Shown: positions 7,335-11,007 of the stretch, piece after piece | Numbering within the stretch: the first letter of the stretch is position 1 | Layout of the letters: every line of letters starts with the position of its first letter | NCBI GenBank assembly: GCA_019115425.1 | Contig: DXDO01000053.1 | Location: forward strand, 1 to 11,007 | DNA: 11,007 bases | From: Candidatus Agathobaculum merdigallinarum | Lineage (GTDB): Bacteria; Bacillota; Clostridia; Oscillospirales; Butyricicoccaceae | Direction: 5' to 3' | Program-made: the position numbers and the translations under genes | The notes under the pieces: model-generated | The model's input: only the letters and a program-made list of their open reading frames with translations | What the model was told of the DNA's origin: nothing | Database searches by the model: none

Positions 7335-8897
7335 GTGCGGATTCAGAAAAAAACCATCCTATATGCAGCTGCGGTTTTGGCCTGCGGCAATCTGGCGCTG
7401 CAGGCGCTCGGTTTTATTTACCGTGTGCTGCTCAGCCGTTTTGCCGGCGCAGAGGGCCTTGGGGTGTACCGTCTGGTCAATTCGGCGTATCTGGTGCTCA
7501 ATGCAGGTTGCCTGTCCGGTGTGACGATGGCCTGCTCCCGCCTGAGCGCGGCCAGCGAGGCAAAAGGGGAGCGGCACAAGATCGGCGCCATTCTCCGATT
7601 GGCATTTTCCATCTTTTTTACATTGTGCGTAGCCTGCGCCGCAGTGGTGCTGTTGTTCGGCGATGGGATCGCCGCCGCGCTGCTGGGAGACGGGCGGTGT
7701 GCAAAGGCATTTCCATTTGTATTGCTGTGCCTTGCGCTGACCGGTGTGGAAAATATCTTCAAGTCCCTATTTATTGGGCTGGAGCAGATGCAGTATACCG
7801 CCGCCTCTGAGGTCGGCGAACAACTCATCCGCATTCTTTCCGTTGGGACGCTGCTGTATCACTATCAGGGCGAGGATTACGGCACGATCGCCATGCTGAT
7901 TTTCGCGGGCATGGTAGTCAGTGAGGTGTTCAGTGCGCTGTTCTTGACGCGGTTGTTTCGCCGCAGTATGGTCGGTATGCCGCTGAACACAGCTTTGGAT
8001 CGGGCAACGGCACGTCAATTCTTTTTTATCGCTCTGCCCCTATCCGCTTCCGCACTGATCGGCAATATCATCAGCTCCGCAGGTTCGGTTTTGCTGCCGC
8101 AGCGGTTGATGGCAGCCGGATTGACCTATGAGCAGGCCCTATCCGCACTCGGTGTGATCTCAGGTATGGCGATGCCGCTCCTGCTTTTGCCGGTTGCGCT
8201 GGTCAGTTCAGTCTGCACTGCGCTGCTGCCGGCGATCACCGCCGCGCAGGCAGTCGGCAATACCAAGAGGGTGCGGGCGCTCATCGGGCGCTCGGTCTCG
8301 ACAGTCGGCCTGATAGCAATTCCTGCGACAGCAGTGCTCGTTCCGCTCGCCCCGCGGCTGAGCGAGCTGTTTTTCCACCAGCCGCTGACGGCGGAATATG
8401 TGACCCTGCTGGGTGCGGTAGCGATTGTCAGCTATTATCAAATGGCTTCCGGCAGCCTGCTCAATGCATTGGGATTGCAGCATCTGAATGTAGTGACTGC
8501 GGTCAGCACAGAACTATGTCAGCTGTTTTTGATATATCGGTGGTGTGCAAATCCCAATCTCGGCATCTATGGTTATCTGCTTGCCATGCTGCTGACGGAT
8601 ACCGCCGCATTTGCGATGAATTTCTGCATTCTATATTTTCGAACTGGATTTTCCCCCAAGCCGCTGCGTCGGTTCGGTGTGCCGGTCTTATGCGGTGCTA
8701 CGCTGTTTCTCTGGACACGGATATTTTTTCGCTTATTTCAAGACCTTTGTCAAACTGACGCTGGAGCGTTGGCATTTACCTCTTTGGGGGCGGTTCTGCT
8801 GTATGTGCTGGTGCTTCGTCTGATGGGGATTCGTTTGCTGCGCTATCTATCCCGTAGACTAGAGCGGCCGCAGTTGCCGCATCTCTGCATGTGGTAA
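7335..8897 (+). CDS. SpoVB/MurJ-like flippase of the MOP superfamily (polysaccharide biosynthesis-type)
   Basis: An integral membrane protein of about 520 residues, hydrophobic along its whole length, as expected for a family with about 14 membrane helices. The N-terminus (QALGFIYRVLLSRFAGAEGLGVYRLV) has the amphipathic first helix and the R..GaeGlG.Y pattern shared by SpoVB, MurJ/YtgP-like and Wzx-type transporters. Members move lipid-linked cell-wall or polysaccharide precursors across the membrane; SpoVB is needed for spore cortex formation. The exact substrate cannot be read from sequence. I chose the GTG at 7335 (MRIQKKTILY) because GGGG lies 7 nt upstream and it matches the usual N-terminus; the frame also allows a GTG at 7317 without a good ribosome-binding site. 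No clear promoter is seen in 7279-7334 and no terminator just after the stop codon. Confidence 0.85.
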   Translation: MRIQKKTILYAAAVLACGNLALQALGFIYRVLLSRFAGAEGLGVYRLVNSAYLVLNAGCLSGVTMACSRLSAASEAKGERHKIGAILRLAFSIFFTLCVACAAVVLLFGDGIAAALLGDGRCAKAFPFVLLCLALTGVENIFKSLFIGLEQMQYTAASEVGEQLIRILSVGTLLYHYQGEDYGTIAMLIFAGMVVSEVFSALFLTRLFRRSMVGMPLNTALDRATARQFFFIALPLSASALIGNIISSAGSVLLPQRLMAAGLTYEQALSALGVISGMAMPLLLLPVALVSSVCTALLPAITAAQAVGNTKRVRALIGRSVSTVGLIAIPATAVLVPLAPRLSELFFHQPLTAEYVTLLGAVAIVSYYQMASGSLLNALGLQHLNVVTAVSTELCQLFLIYRWCANPNLGIYGYLLAMLLTDTAAFAMNFCILYFRTGFSPKPLRRFGVPVLCGATLFLWTRIFFRLFQDLCQTDAGALAFTSLGAVLLYVLVLRLMGIRLLRYLSRRLERPQLPHLCMW

Positions 8898-8941
8898 GCA
8901 CGGAAATTGTGAATGCGGCAAGTTGCAACCTATTTTCTATA

Positions 8942-8971
8942 TTGACAATAGACTGATTTTTTTGGTATACT
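8942..8971 (+). promoter_or_regulatory. Sigma-A promoter upstream of a candidate ncRNA and tRNA-Pro
   Basis: -35 TTGACA (8942-8947) and -10 TATACT (8966-8971) are separated by 18 bp, a near-consensus vegetative promoter. The predicted start is about 8978. There is no protein-coding gene downstream on this strand before tRNA-Pro at 9139, leaving about 160 nt of transcribed non-coding sequence. Confidence 0.85.
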
Positions 8972-8977
8972 AACAAA

Positions 8978-9120
8978 AGAATCGCAGGATGGGTAATGGT
9001 AACGTGGTGAAATCCATTGGGACAGTAGCGGACTTCGGAGGTGCGGAGAGGCTGCGAGCTGTTTCACTGCGGGTCTGACCATATCACAGAAAGGGAGTAG
9101 CCCTTTTACCCTGTATTGTG
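8978..9120 (+). ncRNA. Candidate structured non-coding RNA of unknown class (6S-like rod?)
   Basis: Between a strong promoter and tRNA-Pro lies about 140 nt with no ORF but extensive self-complementarity. By eye: AAU (8980-8982) and CAGG (8985-8988) pair with CCUG and AUU near 9110-9117; AUGGU (8996-9000) with ACCAU (9078-9082); a 10-bp run 9003-9012 with 9062-9071 (including two G-U pairs); GUAGC (9025-9029) with GCUGC (9051-9055); and an apical CUUCG/CGGAG hairpin (9033-9048). A side hairpin AAAGGG/CCCUUU lies at 9090-9106. The result is a rod with internal loops, loosely like 6S RNA, but I cannot match it to a known family. It could also be only a 5' leader of the tRNA transcript. Ends are approximate. 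Confidence 0.5.
9090..9107 (+). terminator. Weak terminator-like hairpin at the 3' side of the candidate ncRNA
   Basis: AAAGGG (9090-9095) pairs with CCCTTT (9101-9106) around AGTAG, with one further T. A 6-bp stem and four-base T-tract make a weak intrinsic terminator at best. It could instead be a structural hairpin of the ncRNA or a processing site ahead of the tRNA. Confidence 0.35.
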
Positions 9121-9127
9121 TTAGAAT
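9119..9127 (+). promoter_or_regulatory. Possible extended -10 promoter just upstream of tRNA-Pro
   Basis: TGTTAGAAT matches the extended -10 pattern TGn-TAnAAT, 11 bp before the tRNA 5' end; no -35 hexamer is found at normal spacing. If used, tRNA-Pro could be transcribed without the upstream RNA. Weak evidence. Confidence 0.3.
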
Positions 9128-9618
9128 GTAAAAAACAACCGGGTGTAGCGCAGTTGGTAGCGCGCCTGCTTTGGGAGCAGGATGCCGCAGGTTCGAATCC
9201 TGTCACTCGGACCAAGCGGAGTGTCCTTATAGGATTTGAGTATCCTACAAAGGACACTCCGCTTTTTTATTGTCAAAATTGGGGCAGCACCGTTTTCATC
9301 GAACAGCAGCCGATCCTGGATGCACAGGAGCTTGACCTTGTGCCGGTTGAGCAGGTCGATGTAGCTTTGGGCCATGCCCCACTCCCAGCCTATCCGGGTC
9401 AAGTTATGGACTAACACCACATCCACCTTGCCAGCGACAACGGCCTCGGTCACTTTCTGGAGCGCCGGGCGGTCTAATGTGAGCCCGCTGCCGTATTCAT
9501 CCGCAGAGCCGATGATGGTATATCCCGCTTGCTTTGCGTAGAGTTGGAGCAGAAACCGCTGGTGTTCCAATGCGAAAGAATCGTCATGGGCGACACGGCA
9601 ATAGAGAAATGCCCTCAT
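9121..9618 (-). CDS. Small serine-recombinase (resolvase) N-terminal-domain protein, catalytically degenerate, C-terminus runs through the tRNA gene
   Basis: The 165-residue product starts MRAFLYCRVAHDDSFALEHQ and continues through a resolvase catalytic-domain fold to about residue 105 (YGSGLTLDRPALQ, VDVVLVHNLTRIGWEWG). The position of the nucleophilic Ser in the R-V-S motif is Ala, and the D-R-L-G-R motif reads T-R-I-G-W, so both catalytic Ser and one key Arg are lost; recombination activity is unlikely. The ATG at 9618 has GGTGG about 7 nt upstream; a GTG two codons earlier is the alternative. From about base 9267 leftward the frame is the complement of the tRNA terminator and tRNA (its RIRTCG is the usual tRNA shadow peptide), so the natural C-terminus has probably been replaced. 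The recombinase remnant upstream ends 13 nt before this ATG. Confidence 0.6.
   Translation of the reverse strand: MRAFLYCRVAHDDSFALEHQRFLLQLYAKQAGYTIIGSADEYGSGLTLDRPALQKVTEAVVAGKVDVVLVHNLTRIGWEWGMAQSYIDLLNRHKVKLLCIQDRLLFDENGAAPILTIKKRSVLCRILKSYKDTPLGPSDRIRTCGILLPKQARYQLRYTRLFFTF
9139..9214 (+). tRNA. tRNA-Pro (anticodon UGG)
   Basis: A complete 76-nt cloverleaf with encoded CCA. The acceptor CCGGGTG pairs with CACTCGG (one G-U), the D-arm is GCGC-AGTTGGTA-GCGC, the anticodon stem is CCTGC/GCAGG with loop TTTGGGA and anticodon TGG at 9172-9174. The T-arm is GCAGG-TTCGAAT-CCTGT, followed by discriminator A and CCA. It reads proline CCN codons, mainly CCA/CCG. Transcribed from the 8942-8971 promoter or a closer extended -10 site, and ended by the hairpin directly after CCA. 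Confidence 0.98.
9215..9268 (+). terminator. Very strong intrinsic terminator after tRNA-Pro
   Basis: A perfect 14-bp arm pair, AGCGGAGTGTCCTT (9215-9228) with AAGGACACTCCGCT (9250-9263), is extended by an inner 6-bp TAGGAT/ATCCTA stem. It ends in TTTTTT (9263-9268). It begins on the first base after the tRNA CCA. It also separates the tRNA from the recombinase-like gene that converges from the right. Confidence 0.95.
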
Positions 9619-10252
9619 ATCCACACCACCTTTACACCACCGGGGCGTAGCTGACTGCTACGACTTTTCTCGTTTCCATGATAATGTCGGCCTCGGGAAT
9701 TTTCCGGCGGTCAGGCACATCGAAAGCGCCGATGCAGTTGTAGTGGATCACCACGCACTGGGTGGTAACGCCGTCCTGCTTTTCCGCATGATACACGTCA
9801 ATGTGGTCAATCAGTTCTCCCACCATGCGCTTGGTAATTTTGGTGGCGTTGGTGTATCGCCGGACAGTGGTGAGGAAATCGTCAATATCCATGCGCTTGC
9901 CCTCAGATTGTTTTAGTTCCAGACGCAGCGTCTTGATCCGTTTGCCGTTTTCGCCCTGCTCCTGCTCATACCGGTTTGCCATTTTGGCAAACCGGGCATC
10001 GTCGATTTTACCGGCAACATTGTCCTCGTAGAGCCGTTCAAAGAGCATATCTAGTTCCTTATCACGGGACATCAGCCCGTCCAGCTCCCGCTGTTTCCGC
10101 ACCCGGGCATTTTCCGCCGCCTTGGCGGAGCGGTCTATGATGGCCTTGATAAAGGCATCCTCGTACTCGCTGGCAAAGGCGGCCAGGCGGTTCACCTCAT
10201 ACAGCACCACCCGCTCCAGAAAATCCAGTCGGATGTAGTGGGTTGCCGAGCA
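9269..10252 (-). mobile_element. Remnant end of an integrative/transposon-like element next to tRNA-Pro
   Basis: The stretch holds two recombinase genes in the order and spacing seen near one end of Tn1549/Tn4451-like elements of gut Firmicutes (family knowledge, not a search). Its left boundary is close to the T-tract of the tRNA terminator, because the small recombinase frame loses its own sequence there. Its right boundary is the junction at about 10252/10253. Cargo and most of the main recombinase are missing. No flanking direct repeat of the tRNA 3' end was seen in the window. Confidence 0.5.
9632..10252 (-). pseudogene. C-terminal remnant of a TnpX/Tn4451-like large serine recombinase
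   Basis: About 206 residues match the C-terminal part of transposon-type large serine recombinases. The order is CSATHYIRLDFLE (end of the zinc-ribbon region), a coiled-coil-rich stretch with RDKELDMLFERLYEDNVAGKID, then a DUF4368-like end (FLTTVRRYT, ELIDHIDVYHAE, YNCIGAFDVP). The catalytic and recombinase domains are absent: an in-frame TAG lies upstream at about 10300, and recognisable recombinase sequence stops at the Cys codon 10252-10250. The frame is open to an ATG at 10279, but the extra residues are encoded by DNA that belongs to the zinc-ribbon gene on the other strand. The stop codon sits in the ribosome-binding region of the small recombinase-like gene that follows, so the two were once a coupled pair. 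Non-functional by itself. Confidence 0.8.
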
Positions 10253-11007
10253 TTTCCTCATGTCGCCAGACAGTGGCATCCGAGCAAAAATGCGCCGCTA
10301 ACTCCACATGATGTAACTCCCAACACAACCCGCGAGGTCTGGTGGCAGTGCGAACGCGGCCATGAATAGAAACGAAAAATCGGCTATGAAATTAAAAATA
10401 ATGGGCGTCCTTACTACAATGGTTGGTATGTTACGAAAGAGACAGCTTTGGCCAGTACACGTCCTGATCTTGCTGCAGAGTGGCACCCGAACAAAAACCT
10501 GCCCCTTTCGGCCCACGATTTGACGCTGAGAAGTAAGCAAAAAGTTTGGTGGAAGTGTCAAAAAGGTCATGAATGGCAGATGGATATCCGTACCCGTGTA
10601 AGCGGAATAGGGAATTGCCCGTACTGTATGGGAAAACGGGTTTGTGAAGAAAATGCGCTGTCCACTTTGAGTCCGCACATTGCGAAACAATGGCATCCTG
10701 AAAAAATGGGACGCTTACGCCTGATCGTGTGACCAACCATTCCAGTAAAAAGGCTTGGTGGTGCTGTGAAAAAGGGCACGAGTGGTCGGCTGTGATTCGT
10801 TCAAGAACAATTCAGGGTACTGGCTGCCCGATGTGTGCAGGCAAAGTGGCCACACCTCATTATAATCTTGCCACAGAATTCCCCGCTATTGCAGAGGAAT
10901 GGGATTTTCGCCAAAACAAATGTACTCCTGAGGAATTTAGACCTTATTCCAATAAGAGAGTATGGTGGAGGTGCAGAAGATGTGGCGATGAGTGGCAGGC
11001 CAGGACT
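10253..11007 (+). pseudogene. Broken zinc-ribbon repeat protein gene (partial, runs off the window)
   Basis: Four tandem units of about 70 codons carry the pattern FP.IA.eWhP..N..LTP.dVT..S...vWW.C..GHEW......R....GCPyC.GK, a probable zinc-ribbon (DUF4379-like) family. TGG codons of the EWHP motif lie at 10274, 10481, 10691 and 10900. Unit 1 has TAG (10367-10369) where the Trp of GHEW should be. The second Cys pair of that unit reads GRPYY instead of GCPYC. After unit 3 begins, the frame shifts at an A6 tract (10701-10706); adding one A restores the consensus. Frame 2 carries 10253-10732, the next frame runs 10720-11007 open to the window edge. The 5' end is lost at the recombinase junction. 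Related genes occur near mobile elements and some encode nuclease fusions; no such domain is visible here. Confidence 0.75.

Noticed and set aside
8985..9082. Cobalamin-riboswitch-like words (GGTGAAATCC on the plus strand, GTCCGCTACTGT on the minus strand).
   Set aside because: The words occur on opposite strands and not in the order needed for a cobalamin aptamer, and no gene lies downstream to be controlled.
9090..9107. GGGAGTAG resembling the start of the yybP-ykoY manganese riboswitch.
   Set aside because: It lies at the 3' side of the RNA with a tRNA directly after it; the remaining conserved parts are missing.
9121..9214. A protein-coding C-terminus containing RIRTCG over the tRNA.
   Set aside because: This peptide is the usual conceptual translation of tRNA complements; it is not evidence for a domain.
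10448..10732. A stand-alone 94-residue zinc-ribbon ORF starting with TTG.
   Set aside because: The same frame carries upstream zinc-ribbon sequence before the TAG at 10367 and continues in a shifted frame after 10706, so it is an internal piece of a broken gene.
1..11007. CRISPR arrays, toxin-antitoxin pairs, phage genes or a retron.
   Set aside because: No regularly spaced repeats, paired small ORFs or reverse transcriptase motifs were seen.

Overview
The window reads as chromosomal DNA of an anaerobic, endospore-forming Clostridia member, most likely of the Oscillospiraceae/Ruminococcaceae type. The evidence is a SpoIID-family protein and a SpoVB/MurJ-type flippase, Firmicutes-style Shine-Dalgarno sites, sigma-A promoters, an L-box lysine riboswitch and a moderately GC-rich composition. 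The assignment to a family is inference; no species marker is present.

Layout. (1) 1-93: possible end of an insertion sequence (IS6-like terminal repeat). (2) 94-3258, minus strand: a lysine-biosynthesis operon asd-dapA-dapB, preceded by a consensus promoter, a full lysine riboswitch (about 3032-3210) and an intrinsic terminator that together form a lysine-controlled switch. (3) 3294-7278, plus strand: a secreted SpoIID/LytB-domain protein whose domain is split by two copper-amine-oxidase-like stalk repeats, a terminator hairpin, then queA and tgt (queuosine tRNA modification) ending in a second terminator. (4) 7335-8897: an MOP-superfamily flippase. (5) 8942-9268: a strong promoter, a candidate structured RNA of about 140 nt, tRNA-Pro(UGG) and a very strong terminator. 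(6) 9269-11007: a decayed accessory region. It holds a catalytically degenerate small serine-recombinase-like protein, the C-terminal remnant of a large serine recombinase, and a sharp junction near 10252/10253 to a zinc-ribbon repeat gene that carries a nonsense codon, lost zinc ligands and a one-base deletion.

How the genes work together. Asd, DapA and DapB perform consecutive steps from aspartyl phosphate to tetrahydrodipicolinate, which feeds lysine, meso-diaminopimelate for peptidoglycan and (in spore formers) dipicolinate. Lysine binding to the leader RNA should stop transcription before asd. Tgt inserts preQ1 at the wobble base of GUN-anticodon tRNAs and QueA converts it to epoxyqueuosine, so the tgt-queA pair is one pathway. 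SpoIID-like and SpoVB-like proteins both act on the cell envelope but are not obviously co-transcribed.

The parts most worth follow-up are the unnamed structured RNA upstream of tRNA-Pro, the 12-codon Shine-Dalgarno-led mini-ORF that ends on the queA start codon, and the broken recombinase/zinc-ribbon region. I did not find a clearly new defence or regulatory system.
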